Assembly (NCBI GenBank): GCA_963800335.1
Contig: CAWDAN010000002.1
Span: 1 to 64,000 of the forward strand
Length of the DNA stretch: 64,000 bases
Reading direction: 5' to 3'
From: Flavisphingopyxis sp963800335
Lineage (GTDB): Bacteria > Pseudomonadota > Alphaproteobacteria > Sphingomonadales > Sphingomonadaceae
A model generated the notes under the pieces. That model saw nothing but the letters and a program-made list of their open reading frames with translations, searched no databases and was not told the DNA's origin. Both the position numbers and the translations under genes were made by a program. Positions 8,815-17,674 of this stretch are shown piece after piece. Position 1 is the first letter of the stretch. Each line of letters starts with the position of its first letter.

Positions 8815-9270
8815 ATGCTAGGGCAATGTGGCTTTTTGCGCACTATGCGGAGCGCAAGACTTTCTTCAATCGCAGGGGCGCTCTTGGTTTGCACTGCCGC
8901 GCCAAGTGCGGCTCAAGACATTACGTATCAGCCTGTTGATCCCAGCTTCGGTGGCAATCCATTCAACTCGGCCCACCTTCTTGGCATTGCCGGTGCCCAG
9001 AACACCTATAAGGACCCGTCGGCAAAACAACCTAACTCGCAGGCAGATGTATTCGCTCGACAGTTGCAGTCTCGGTTGCTGTCGGCGTTGTCATCGCAAA
9101 TCGTAGACGCGATCTTCGGCGAAAACCCACAAGAGCGTGGCACTATTCGTTTCGGAGGGCAGACAATCAACTTCGTTCGGGGACTGGACGACGTCACCCT
9201 GACGATCACGGACAACTCTTCTGGCGAGGTCACGACAATCGTGATTCCTACCTTTGTGGAAATCAACTGA
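8815..9270 (+). CDS. Curli assembly protein CsgF
   Basis: 151 residues. After a signal sequence (ending TAAPSAAQ) it shows the CsgF signature YQPVDPSFGGNPFN and later FGENPQERGTIRFGGQTI. CsgF couples the CsgG pore to nucleation of curli subunits at the cell surface. The chosen ATG is preceded by GGGGTGGG; a start at 8845 (MRSARLSS) would give a tidier signal peptide. It is followed by csgG after one base, so the two are co-transcribed. Confidence 0.92.
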   Translation: MLGQCGFLRTMRSARLSSIAGALLVCTAAPSAAQDITYQPVDPSFGGNPFNSAHLLGIAGAQNTYKDPSAKQPNSQADVFARQLQSRLLSALSSQIVDAIFGENPQERGTIRFGGQTINFVRGLDDVTLTITDNSSGEVTTIVIPTFVEIN

Positions 9271-9271
9271 T

Positions 9272-10291
9272 ATGTTGAAGGGGCTAAGCGTTTTCGCCGC
9301 GGCGTTCGCGTTGCAGGGCTGTATGTCGGTCGGCACCGATGGGCGTAGCTCGCTTCCGGAAACGTCATCGCTAGCGGTGATACCCGAGCGGACCCAGACT
9401 CAACGATTGCTTCAGTCAATCCCCGCGCCGTCTCGGCCCGTTGCGATTGCGGTCTATGGATTTAACGATCAGACTGGTCAGTTCAAACCAACCGAACAAG
9501 GCCAGACCTTGTCACGCGCAGTGTCTCAAGGGGGGAGCTCAATCCTCGTCAAGGCACTTCAAGACGCGGGCAATCGCCAATGGTTTACGATCGTCGAGCG
9601 GGAATCCCTGAAGAACCTTCTGAGCGAGCGCCAAATCATTCGCGAGATGCGAGAGCGTTACCTGGGCGAGCAAGAGGTCAATGCGCAGGCATTGCCAGCA
9701 CTCCTCTTTGCAGGCGTCCTGCTTGAAGGCGGCATCGTCGGTTACGATACCAATACTCTGACCGGCGGGGCCGGTGCGGCCTTTTTAGGGATCGGCGCTC
9801 ACTCCGAATATCGGCAGGACACAGTCACGGTCTATTTGCGTGCCGTGTCCGTTCGAACGGGCGAGGTTCTGACGACGGTGACTGCGTCGAAAACGATTGC
9901 TTCACAAGCGATTGGTGCGAGCGCATTCCGATTTGTCGGGTTCAAAGAACTGCTCCAGGCAGAAGTCGGATACACGACCAATGAGCCTGACCAACTGGCT
10001 CTCCAACAGGCGATAGAAAAAGCTGTTTACGGCCTTGTCATGGAGGGCGTTGATCTCAAGCTATGGCAATTCGCCGACATTAATGCCGGTTGGCCGCTCT
10101 TGTGGCGATATCGTCAGGAACGCGACGGCATGCTTGATGCCCGCCAAGTGCAGGACGCCATGAAAGAGTCGGCAGCAACGCCTCCGGCCAAGATTATTGC
10201 AAGGAAAGATGAGACTACACCGCCACGCCGCTCAATGGAGTCAGGCGAGAGGCCGGTTAATCCAGGCCGCTCGGACGCAAAGCGCGACTAG
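9272..10291 (+). CDS. Curli secretion channel CsgG, lipoprotein
   Basis: About 339 residues. A lipobox (FALQGC, Cys17) marks it as an outer-membrane lipoprotein. The CsgG core follows: AIAVYGFNDQTGQFKP, WFTIVERESLKNLLSERQIIRE, LLEGGIVGYDTNTLTGGAGAAFLGIG, and VYLRAVSVRTGEVL. It forms the nonameric pore for curlin export. Its C-terminal tail (about 50 residues, charged and proline-rich) is longer than in E. coli CsgG. Start ATG at 9272 follows the csgF stop by one base. Confidence 0.95.
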   Translation: MLKGLSVFAAAFALQGCMSVGTDGRSSLPETSSLAVIPERTQTQRLLQSIPAPSRPVAIAVYGFNDQTGQFKPTEQGQTLSRAVSQGGSSILVKALQDAGNRQWFTIVERESLKNLLSERQIIREMRERYLGEQEVNAQALPALLFAGVLLEGGIVGYDTNTLTGGAGAAFLGIGAHSEYRQDTVTVYLRAVSVRTGEVLTTVTASKTIASQAIGASAFRFVGFKELLQAEVGYTTNEPDQLALQQAIEKAVYGLVMEGVDLKLWQFADINAGWPLLWRYRQERDGMLDARQVQDAMKESAATPPAKIIARKDETTPPRRSMESGERPVNPGRSDAKRD

Positions 10292-10356
10292 GGGCGGAAA
10301 GAAACGATGTGGCGGGACCCGATAACCGCCGCGGGGAGGACTTATCGGGGGGCGAG

Positions 10357-10476
10357 TGCGGAAATTGTAGTTTCCGCAATTGGTCGGTGAAAAAGGCACG
10401 CCGGAGTTGCAGCTCCGACGTGCCCCGATTGACGAAGTTGCGTGTGTCACAACCATGTCGGACCCCGGTGACGGGG
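10357..10476 (+). promoter_or_regulatory. Array of three hairpins between csgG and the curlin gene
   Basis: Within a 424-base gap (10292-10715) there are three compact inverted repeats: TGCGGAAA/TTTCCGCA (10357-10378, perfect 8 bp), GGCACG-C-CGGAG/CTCCG-A-CGTGCC (10395-10424), and CCCCG-GTGA-CGGGG (10463-10476, GNRA loop). None is followed by a long T-run. A TTGACA hexamer lies at about 10506. The gap may hold the csgFG 3' end, an RNA element and the curlin promoter. I see no convincing gene; an open frame at 10507-10701 lacks curli-like features. Confidence 0.5.
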
Positions 10477-10715
10477 CCGCCATGATTATGAACCTCCGAG
10501 AGGGAGTTGACAACCATGGCCGGGACTAATCCAAATCCTGACTATCCCGTGCAAACGCACGGTCCGCCGTGCTCGTTTGATAACGACCGGTTCTCCATCT
10601 CTGTCTTCGCCAGTCTCTTGCCCGGTTTATCGGGCAGTGTCGCCGCGTCTCGCAAGCTTCGGCCTGTAGCGGCGAAGCGACACGCTTTGTTTAACCACTA
10701 AAAGGAGTCTGAACG

Positions 10716-12263
10716 ATGAAAAAGCTTATGATGACTACCGTTTCGGCTGTCGCTCTATTTACTGCGGCACCCGCATTCGCCCAAGCTAACGATTCCATTG
10801 TCAATCAGTCGGGCACGAACTCGACCGCGACGGTTAATCAGAACGGCGCCAACGACGTTTCGGAGATCACTCAGTCGAACGACCACAACAACGCCGAAGT
10901 TACTCAAATCGGGACCGTTGGCGGAAAGTCGACGATCGATCAGTCGGGCAGCAACAATGATGCGAAGGTCACGAGCCAGAGCGACGATGGAAGCACCTAT
11001 CCAGGTGGACTGGCGACCGACGGGAATACATATCCGCCCGGCTCCGCGCCGATCAGCGTGTCGGATATCAAACAGTCGGGCGACGGCAATCAGGCGACGG
11101 TAGAGCAGAAGACCGCTACCTCCTCGCTGCCCAATATTTCGGACATTGACCAGGGCGGGAACGGCAACCAAGCCGATCTGACGCAGTATGACGACCACAA
11201 CAATTCGGGCATCACGCAGTCGTCAGGCGACAACAAAGCCAATGTTGTGCAGGGTATCGACAACGGTGCCGACAACAGCTGGGGCAACATGTCGACCGTC
11301 AACCAGGCAGGTTTCGGTTTCAACGAGGCCGATGTCGATCAGACTGGAACTTCGGGCGACAGCAACATCCAGCAAACGGGTTCAAATGGTTACGCCTCTC
11401 TTTCACAGGTTGGCGATATGAACAGCTCGATGATTGACCAGCAGGGTGACGGCAACGACGCGCGTGTCACGCAGGACGGCAACACGTTGATCTCCGACGT
11501 CTTCCAATATGCCGATGGTTCGGTTGCGAAGGTCGACCAGACGGGCAACGACTTTACCTCGACGATTACGCAGAACACTGCAGGGGTAGGCGCACGTGTT
11601 GTTCAGAACGGCTCGGATAACGATTCGACGATTACCCAATCGTCTACACCTGGGTCGATGTATTATTACGGCGACGAATTTGGTGGCGAAGTGCTACCCA
11701 ATCCGAGCCTGAGCAGCTACGTCAGCGTCAGCCAAATCGGTTCTGAACTGAAATCCAGTGTCGAGGCTACCGGCCAGTCCAACTACGCGTTTATCAATCA
11801 GGTAGGCTCGGACAACCAGGTCGATGCCAAAGCGTCGGGTAACGGCACGACGGCGTTTGCCGATCAGGCCGGCTCGGGTAACCGCGCTGAATTCGATCAG
11901 TCGGGCACGTGGACCAACATCAGCACCAGCGAACCATTGTCTGCGGGTATCGGCTCGCGTCAGTATGGTGACGACAACTTCTCGAGCATTTCGCAGAGCG
12001 GCGGGTCTAGCAACTTTGGTGTTACCAATATGTCGGACGTCCTGCAGACCGGCGATCGGAACAGCTCGGTGATTGACCAGTCGGGTGCCGACGGAATGAT
12101 CTCGGTCATTCAGAGTGGTGACGATAACGTGTCAACCGTCCTGCAAGGAGGGGCAAACAACACTGCTGACGTCAACCAGTGGGGCGACAGCAACGACTCA
12201 ATGATCACCCAGGGCGGCAGCGGCAACACTGCGACCGTCAACCAGGGTCCTTCGGGTAGCTAA
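10716..12263 (+). CDS. Large curlin-repeat protein (CsgA/CsgB-like major fibre subunit)
   Basis: 515 residues with a signal peptide (MKKLMMTTVSAVALFTAAPAFAQ) followed almost entirely by curlin repeats of ~20-23 residues with the pattern Q-x-G-x2-N-x5-Q (SIVNQSGTNS, STIDQSGSNN, MITQGGSGNT). I estimate about twenty repeats, against five in the 151-residue E. coli CsgA. Less regular linkers at about residues 90-110 and 305-330 interrupt the ladder. It should be exported through CsgG and form a cross-beta amyloid. AAGGAG lies before the ATG. A very strong terminator follows. Confidence 0.92.
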   Translation: MKKLMMTTVSAVALFTAAPAFAQANDSIVNQSGTNSTATVNQNGANDVSEITQSNDHNNAEVTQIGTVGGKSTIDQSGSNNDAKVTSQSDDGSTYPGGLATDGNTYPPGSAPISVSDIKQSGDGNQATVEQKTATSSLPNISDIDQGGNGNQADLTQYDDHNNSGITQSSGDNKANVVQGIDNGADNSWGNMSTVNQAGFGFNEADVDQTGTSGDSNIQQTGSNGYASLSQVGDMNSSMIDQQGDGNDARVTQDGNTLISDVFQYADGSVAKVDQTGNDFTSTITQNTAGVGARVVQNGSDNDSTITQSSTPGSMYYYGDEFGGEVLPNPSLSSYVSVSQIGSELKSSVEATGQSNYAFINQVGSDNQVDAKASGNGTTAFADQAGSGNRAEFDQSGTWTNISTSEPLSAGIGSRQYGDDNFSSISQSGGSSNFGVTNMSDVLQTGDRNSSVIDQSGADGMISVIQSGDDNVSTVLQGGANNTADVNQWGDSNDSMITQGGSGNTATVNQGPSGS

Positions 12264-12270
12264 CTGACGA

Positions 12271-12306
12271 ATGCCGGCCCTGGACGTGCCAGGGCCGGCA
12301 TTTTTT
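12271..12306 (+). terminator. Rho-independent terminator after the curlin gene
   Basis: ATGCCGGCCCTGG, loop ACGTG, CCAGGGCCGGCAT, then six T. The 13-bp perfect stem is placed just after the curlin stop and should make the major fibre gene largely monocistronic at its 3' end. Confidence 0.93.
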
Positions 12307-12455
12307 CAATGGTAGTGAGCATATGATGGTATTGTGAGGCGTTAGTGTTGCGCGAACCGGTTCTAGCCCGCGATAGTCTAAGTTCTGAACTCGGCTGTGC
12401 CGACCTAGATCTAGCCATCAAACGACGATATTAAACGACGCAGGGGTAGGTAACG

Positions 12456-13205
12456 ATGAAAATCCTGTTCAGAAAGTTGAACCTATTAGCGTGCTGTTTC
12501 ACAGTGCTGGTGTCTGGTCCGGTGCTTGCGAATGACAACCCAGTGCCCCCAGGCGACCCGTGCGGATCGGGCCCTGGTGTCGGCGCGGGCAATCCCTGCA
12601 ACGGCAATAATGGCAACGACGGGGCAAACGGCAATGCAAGACCGAAAGTGGTTTACACCACGCCAGCACCGTTCAGCGTTGATCGCCCGGAAGGTGTCGG
12701 CAGCGGAGCATACGTCAACCAAATCGGTGATCTGAATAATGCGCTCATACGTCAGCAGTCATCATCCGCATATGCACGGTTCGATCAGGCAGGAGATCGC
12801 AATCGCGGCACAAGCGACCAGAGATCCGGGGGCGACCATTACCTGGCTGCCACCCAGTCAGGCGACGACAATATTATCACTGCCTATCAGGGTGGAGCAG
12901 TAGGCCAGGTGTCGATTATCGTTCAGCGCGGCGACGGCAATATGGCTGCGACCGACCAGCGCAATGGGGATCAGCCCAACGGTGTGTTGGCGCAACAAAC
13001 GGGCCAAGATAACCTGCTAGGCCTATTTCAGGACGGGAGCGACAATCAGGCGCTTTTAACGCAAGAGGGAAATGGCAATGAAATGACGGCGGTTCAAACT
13101 GGTGAAGGCAACCGATTGATCTGGAATCAGCTGGGCAACGACATTTCCAACCTCAATATTACGCAGAGCGGCGGGCAGGCGATCTCGGTAACTCAAACAC
13201 GATGA
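12456..13205 (+). CDS. Second curlin-repeat protein (CsgB-like, possible nucleator)
   Basis: 249 residues: signal peptide (ending VLAN), a Gly/Asn/Pro-rich spacer to about residue 75, then about seven curlin repeats (AYVNQIGDLNNALIRQQ, LAATQSGDDNIITAYQ, LLTQEGNGNEMTAVQ). The basic residues within repeats and the gene order after the major curlin suggest a minor subunit or nucleator like CsgB. It overlaps the next gene by ATGA, so translation is coupled. Confidence 0.85.
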   Translation: MKILFRKLNLLACCFTVLVSGPVLANDNPVPPGDPCGSGPGVGAGNPCNGNNGNDGANGNARPKVVYTTPAPFSVDRPEGVGSGAYVNQIGDLNNALIRQQSSSAYARFDQAGDRNRGTSDQRSGGDHYLAATQSGDDNIITAYQGGAVGQVSIIVQRGDGNMAATDQRNGDQPNGVLAQQTGQDNLLGLFQDGSDNQALLTQEGNGNEMTAVQTGEGNRLIWNQLGNDISNLNITQSGGQAISVTQTR

Positions 13206-13951
13206 TCGGCCTTGGCATCCTGTCCCTATTTTTGCAGGTCGGCACCTATGGTTCGCTGGCGCAAGATAGCAATTCTGATTCGACCGATGGCCTGACGATC
13301 GATCAGATCGGGCCGATTGGGAACGATGAGCCGGTAAGACAAATTACCTCAGAGAACGGCGACGTAGCGAGCCAAGTGAACACTGAAGCGCGAGCGAACA
13401 TTTCGCCACAACAAGCCGGCAATAAAGATCAGGATTTCACGCCGTCCTCTCAACTTACGGCCGAACGAGCGAGTGCAGGCGGCTTCACTCAGCTAGCCCC
13501 AGCGGAACGAAGTGCCGTGTCCTCGGCTCCGCTTAGCAACACAGGACAAAGCGCTCCCGGGGCAGTCGCTCGGCTGGAAGGTAACGACCGATGTGATCCG
13601 CAGTCAAATAGCGTGATGACGATCGCCCTATGCAAAAAAGTAATTGAACAGCGGGCTGAGGAATTCGCTCGGCAGCGCGCCACTCTTTCACCCGAACAAA
13701 GGCTTCTGGCGGACCAGAGCCAGCGCAATTCATCTGTCGACGATAAGGGTTCATTAATTCGACGGATCGGTCGAAACGCCGATGCCGACGCGCGAGAGAC
13801 GCAGGAAATCGCTTCTTTGGTTTTGCCCGGAAGTCCTGTGGACCGCCCAGTTCCGACCGAGGACCTGCCTGTCGATAGTGATGCCGCGGCCTTGGCTGAC
13901 CTGATCACTGCGATTGGTGTCGCTGCCGGGGCTTCGCCGCCACCTCAATAG
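13202..13951 (+). CDS. Curli-locus secreted protein of unknown function
   Basis: 249 residues with an N-terminal signal-like stretch (MIGLGILSLFLQVGTYGSLAQ). The next ~60 residues contain weak curlin-like pieces (LTIDQIGPIGNDEPV, ASQVN), then a low-complexity region, then a distinct segment with two cysteines (RCDPQSNSVMTIALCKK) and a helix-prone EQRAEEFARQRATLSPEQRL. I do not recognise a family. It is coupled by ATGA to the CsgB-like gene and followed directly by a CsgH-like gene, so a role in fibre assembly, capping or control is plausible. Confidence 0.75.
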   Translation: MIGLGILSLFLQVGTYGSLAQDSNSDSTDGLTIDQIGPIGNDEPVRQITSENGDVASQVNTEARANISPQQAGNKDQDFTPSSQLTAERASAGGFTQLAPAERSAVSSAPLSNTGQSAPGAVARLEGNDRCDPQSNSVMTIALCKKVIEQRAEEFARQRATLSPEQRLLADQSQRNSSVDDKGSLIRRIGRNADADARETQEIASLVLPGSPVDRPVPTEDLPVDSDAAALADLITAIGVAAGASPPPQ

Positions 13952-13965
13952 TGAAGGAAGCCAAG

Positions 13966-14334
13966 ATGTCTAAACTTCGCAAGGTAGGTTTGATGCTCGC
14001 CGCTTGCGCAGCTTTGGGCGGAAACTCGTCCACTTCGCCACCGCCAGTTTATCTTGATGTCGCGCCTCATGGTGAAACGTTGCGTATACAGGTGCTCGGT
14101 CATGCCGAGCGCCAGCTGAGCGGTCATTACGAATTGGAAGTCGTTAGTGCGTCCAGCAATCGATCGCGTCAGCGCGGAGCTATCCAAATTCCTGCAGATG
14201 CGGACGTAATCTTAGCTACCGTGCAAATTGGCATTCGCGAAGGTCAAGAAGTGGCTGCAACTTTGATCGTAACGCTTGATGATAGATTGAAATACGAACT
14301 TCGCTATGACCGGAATGGCTTAATCGAGGATTGA
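13966..14334 (+). CDS. CsgH-like curli inhibitor or assembly protein
   Basis: About 122 residues: signal sequence (MSKLRKVGLMLAACAALGG) and a small beta-sandwich type domain (VAPHGETLRIQVLGHAERQLSGHYELEVVSAS, RGAIQIPADADVILATVQIG), matching the CsgC/CsgH pattern. CsgH is the alphaproteobacterial counterpart of CsgC, a periplasmic inhibitor of premature curlin aggregation. ATG at 13966 has an AAGGA site; an upstream in-frame GTG at 13951 is less likely. Last gene of the curli operon. Confidence 0.75.
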   Translation: MSKLRKVGLMLAACAALGGNSSTSPPPVYLDVAPHGETLRIQVLGHAERQLSGHYELEVVSASSNRSRQRGAIQIPADADVILATVQIGIREGQEVAATLIVTLDDRLKYELRYDRNGLIED

Positions 14335-14418
14335 AGCGGAATTTCTGCAACCGGCCCAGCACTCGCCCCACATCCATTCGTTTAATTCGTCGGCCAATCC
14401 CGGCCACGGAGAACGAAA

Positions 14419-15051
14419 ATGGGTTACTCACAATTTGATCCCGCGATGGACGGCCGCGCTGCATGGAATGCTGGTAAGACGGTCGGCGCCAAGCGGCCTC
14501 TCACCCAAAAGCAGATTTGGGCGATCCGCTTTTTTCTGGATCGAGAGGGGCGCATGCGAGACCGAGCGCTTTTCGACTTGGCAATCGACAGCAAGTTGCG
14601 AGGCTGTGATCTGGTGAGGATCAAGATCGGCGACGTTGTTGCTGGGGAGGACATCCGCACCCGAGCCATTGTAATCCAGCAGAAAACTCGCCGGCCGGTT
14701 CAGTTCGAACTCACGAGCGACGTGCGTGCGAGCCTTTTATCCTGGCTTGAAAGGCGCGGTGGTTCGATAATCGACCATCTTTTTCCAAGCCGGATCGACC
14801 ATTCTAATCATATGAGCACGCGCCAGTATGCGCGCCTCGTTGACGAATGGGTGACAGCAATTGGTTTGCGCAAAGCCGAATACGGCACGCATTCACTGCG
14901 CCGCACGAAGGCTGCGATGATCTATCGGGCGACCGGGAACATCCGCGCGATCCAGATTCTGCTCGGCCACTCCAAGATCGAGAACACCGTTCGCTATTTA
15001 GGGGTCGACGTCGAAGACGCCTTATTGCTCGCTGAGCGGACTGAAATTTGA
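14419..15051 (+). CDS. Short tyrosine recombinase (integrase family)
   Basis: 210 residues consisting essentially of the catalytic domain: Arg61 (KLRGCDL), Lys89 (QQKTRR), His158/Arg161 (HSLRR), His184 (LLGHS), Tyr193 (VRYLGV). The N-terminal core-binding domain of phage integrases is absent. The size is that of FimB/FimE, but stand-alone short integrases also occur widely without known inversion partners. It sits just after the curli operon. No flanking inverted repeats or attachment site could be identified. Confidence 0.88.
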   Translation: MGYSQFDPAMDGRAAWNAGKTVGAKRPLTQKQIWAIRFFLDREGRMRDRALFDLAIDSKLRGCDLVRIKIGDVVAGEDIRTRAIVIQQKTRRPVQFELTSDVRASLLSWLERRGGSIIDHLFPSRIDHSNHMSTRQYARLVDEWVTAIGLRKAEYGTHSLRRTKAAMIYRATGNIRAIQILLGHSKIENTVRYLGVDVEDALLLAERTEI

Positions 15052-15056
15052 AACAG

Positions 15057-15093
15057 AGGCGGTCGTTCGAGAGCCACGGATGACCGCCTTTAA
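15057..15093 (+). terminator. Terminator after the recombinase gene
   Basis: AGGCGGTC (15057-15064) pairs with GACCGCCT (15082-15089) over a 17-base loop, followed by TTTAATT. It is placed right after the recombinase stop. Confidence 0.65.
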
Positions 15094-15524
15094 TTGCCGC
15101 AATCGAACCTGAGAAGATCAGCAATTGGGCCGTCAGCTGCCGTTCCGCTGTTCGAAGATTGGGATACGTTTGATGCAGCTCGTCTAACGACCCATCTGTG
15201 AACATCGAGCCAAGCTCTGGTCGGGGCCCGTTTGGCGATGAGTGTCAGCCATTCCGCGCGCCCGCGCTCGAGCCCGAATACCCCATTTACTTAGGTTGCG
15301 CAGGGAGCCCAGCATCGGTGACAAACTGCACCAAGCTGTTGATCCCGGAAATTGTGTTACTCAAGCCTTGAATGTTGCTTTGCGCGACGAACATTGCAGC
15401 CTCGGGGTTGAGCCGGCCAAATCGGTATTTAACATGGAGCCCTCGCCGGTCGAGCAGAGCGGCTAAAGGCGCTGCTTACGCGGATCAAGTTAATGGCACA
15501 TTCTCCACGATGACGCCTTATTTT
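15094..15524. other. Probable gene debris
   Basis: No intact gene. On the minus strand two short stretches look coding but have no start or are out of frame with each other. The first is about 15285-15470, reading FGRLNPEAAMFVAQ then VQFVTDAGLPAQPK and a stop. The second is about 15100-15285, with GLERGRAEWLTLIAKRAP in one frame and LHQTYPNLRTAERQL in another. These may be remnants or frameshifted small genes convergent with the recombinase. Confidence 0.35.
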
Positions 15525-16411
15525 CTACCAATAGCGGCCCGTCTTCAGACATTGAGACCAACGTCTCATAGCGCGCATTTTGGCCGTTGAGTTGTCGGTC
15601 AGCGCAACATCGGCGCGGTATTTTTGCTGGCATTCGACCTTGCGGTCGCTGGGGACGGGATTTAGATCCGGTCCCGGAATTAAAGATGCACCGCCCAAAA
15701 GCGCCTTCATTTCCGGCGAGGTCGCGAGCGCTTGCGCGGTTTGGTTATCTTTATTGGCGATGGTGCCCTTGGCCCCGTGGTCCAGCAATATTTTAGCTAA
15801 TGCGACACGATCGCGATCCCAGCGTGATGTAGCAACGTCCAGCCATATTGATCCTGAGTATCAACGCCGACACAATCTTCGATCAGTCCGATAAGTTGGT
15901 CGGGATGGTTATACCAGATCGCATCCTTCGCCCTCAAGAACGGCCGCATGGTCGGCGATCGCCCGTCATTGACAGGCTCTGCGCGAACCATTGCGCACAT
16001 TCCGTTCCCCAATGACGTGGTGGCATTAGACTGGTTTTCGGCACCGTCAATCGGAGCCCCCCGGTCGGGCATGCCTTGAGCTATTGCCCTGCGTATCTCT
16101 GCCTGAACCAATGTGTTTGTCGCCATTTGATAGGCTGTGGTTCCCGTCTTGGCTTTCAGACTGGGATCGGCGCCTCGTGCTAGCAGCGCTTTTACCATCT
16201 CCAGGTTGCCTGCTTCCGCTGCATAGTGCAGCAAGGTGTAGCCCTCTGCCGTCTGCATGTTGACCTCGAATTGCCCGCTATCGATGATTCTCAGCGCGTC
16301 GGCTGTTTGTTTTATCTGCAAATAATAGCGCGCGTCGTCGAATGGGTCCCCCGCAATCGCAGCGGTCGATATAGATGCGATAGCGAGACCAATTAAGAGC
16401 TGACGAAACAT
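15525..16411 (-). CDS. Secreted ankyrin-repeat protein (frameshifted near 15830)
   Basis: Signal peptide (MFRQLLIGLAIASISTAAIAG) followed by ankyrin repeats, e.g. EGYTLLHYAAEAGNLEMVKALLARGADPSLKAKTG at mature ~40-75 (shown here in part) and a second repeat starting YGWTLLHHA. The frame breaks at ~15830 and continues as DRDRVALAKILLDHGAKG in the next frame, restoring a complete repeat. Ends at 15525. The total is about 295 residues. Ankyrin repeats mediate protein binding; the partner is unknown. Start at 16411 has AGGGGGTGG upstream. A single-base break in otherwise good coding sequence suggests an assembly indel. Confidence 0.75.
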
Positions 16412-16869
16412 TACCACCCCCTGCGGATTAACAGCCATGCCTGCTGTCTGCACTTCGAATATTCTGGTTGCTTGCCGCAATTATGGCAAGATAATAATCT
16501 CGACTATGGGTTCAATTTTGAAGGTCGAAATATTCAAAGTATCCGCTTAAAGTCGCGGTTGGAGGCAACTCAGCCGTCGGTTCGTAGCCGCCGCTGCGAG
16601 ATCCTCAACGACTAGGATTAGGGCACTTGGCGACAAGCAGATATGCCATTTCGGCTCACTAAAGGCGGACAGACCGGAGCTGGGTTGATTACGGCTTGTC
16701 CACTTACAGTTTCTGCAATGGACAAACCGATGTCCCGCTGCCTCTCTTAGCGGCAGATGCCACTTGACTGCCTCATGCTCTGGCACTGCGGGAAGAAGGC
16801 GCCGTAGCATCGCGCAAGACAGCGCGAATTGCCGAACGCGTGTAGTTGGCCGCCATGCTCACGATGGGA
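16412..16869. other. Intergenic region without a supported gene
   Basis: An open frame at 16547-16810 (minus) contains a CxxC pair but has no ribosome binding site or family signal, so I leave it uncalled. No repeat or RNA is visible. Confidence 0.4.
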
Positions 16870-17439
16870 TTAGCGGGCGCAGTGGGCCCGAAAGCCCTTG
16901 TCGCACAGCCACTTTGCGACAATGACCTTCTGTGGTGGCGTAAGCGTGCTGTTCTCATCGTCCAACAACGCTATCATGACGCGATCCGCATTCATACAAG
17001 CCATGCTGTTTTCGCTTTGCGGGCAATATTTGGTAATCAGCTCGTATGCCCGCCCGTAATCGGACGGAATATGCTCGCTGCTCACCAGCGCATACGCAGC
17101 TTTCGAGCACATGTTCGACTTGCCAGTCAGTTCGCAAGCGCGAACGAGGGCCCGGTCGCTTTCCGCGTCAGTCTTGCCCAGGAGAAGAGCGGTGCCGGCA
17201 TAGTCTGCGCAGGCATTGCCGTCACCGCCGCGGCACGCGACAAGTTTCGCAGCCTGATCCTCATCGCTGATAGCCATTTGCTTGACGGGGTGATTCGACA
17301 TACCCTTATGGGTCTCATAATCCTCTTTGCTGATAGTCTGCGCATTCGCACCTGACGCCATCAAGACGCTGCACGAGAATATTAACATTATTCTAAGGAT
17401 ATGATCCCAGCAGCTGCGCCAAGCGTTAAGTGACACCAT
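16870..17439 (-). CDS. Secreted protein of unknown function, Cys-rich repeats
   Basis: From the ATG at 17439 the protein has ~190 residues, beginning with a signal peptide (CWDHILRIMLIFSCSVLMASGANA). The mature part is helix-prone with regularly placed cysteines (LVACRGGDGNACADYAG, LVRACELTGKSNMCSKAAYAL, ITKYCPQSENSMACMN, WLCDKGFRAHC), a pattern like Sel1/TPR-type repeats with disulfides. The open frame extends to 17634, and starts at 17469 or 17388 are also possible. Function unknown. Confidence 0.65.
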   Translation of the reverse strand: MVSLNAWRSCWDHILRIMLIFSCSVLMASGANAQTISKEDYETHKGMSNHPVKQMAISDEDQAAKLVACRGGDGNACADYAGTALLLGKTDAESDRALVRACELTGKSNMCSKAAYALVSSEHIPSDYGRAYELITKYCPQSENSMACMNADRVMIALLDDENSTLTPPQKVIVAKWLCDKGFRAHCAR

Positions 17440-17674
17440 GGAGTGATCCAGTCTATGCTTACCAAACATGTTTTTGCTGTAGCTATGATTGCAGCGGCTG
17501 GCAATCGCGCATTCGTTCACTCTATTGTGGGCAAGTATAGCTTCGCCTTCCATTGAAAGGAGCTGAATTGGGGCAAAAGCGGGCTTTTTGCGGTGTCCGC
17601 TGCTGCTGCCCTGGCTTGGCGTCTCGCTGCGCAATGCTGAGACGACCGTGCATAGGCTGGATCTTTCTATATCG

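Noticed and set aside
10507..10701. 64-codon open frame in the csgG-curlin gap
   Set aside because: No similarity to curli proteins and no convincing ribosome binding site; the region is better explained by hairpins and a promoter.
16547..16810. 87-codon frame with a CxxC pair on the minus strand
   Set aside because: No ribosome binding site or family signal; coding character poor.
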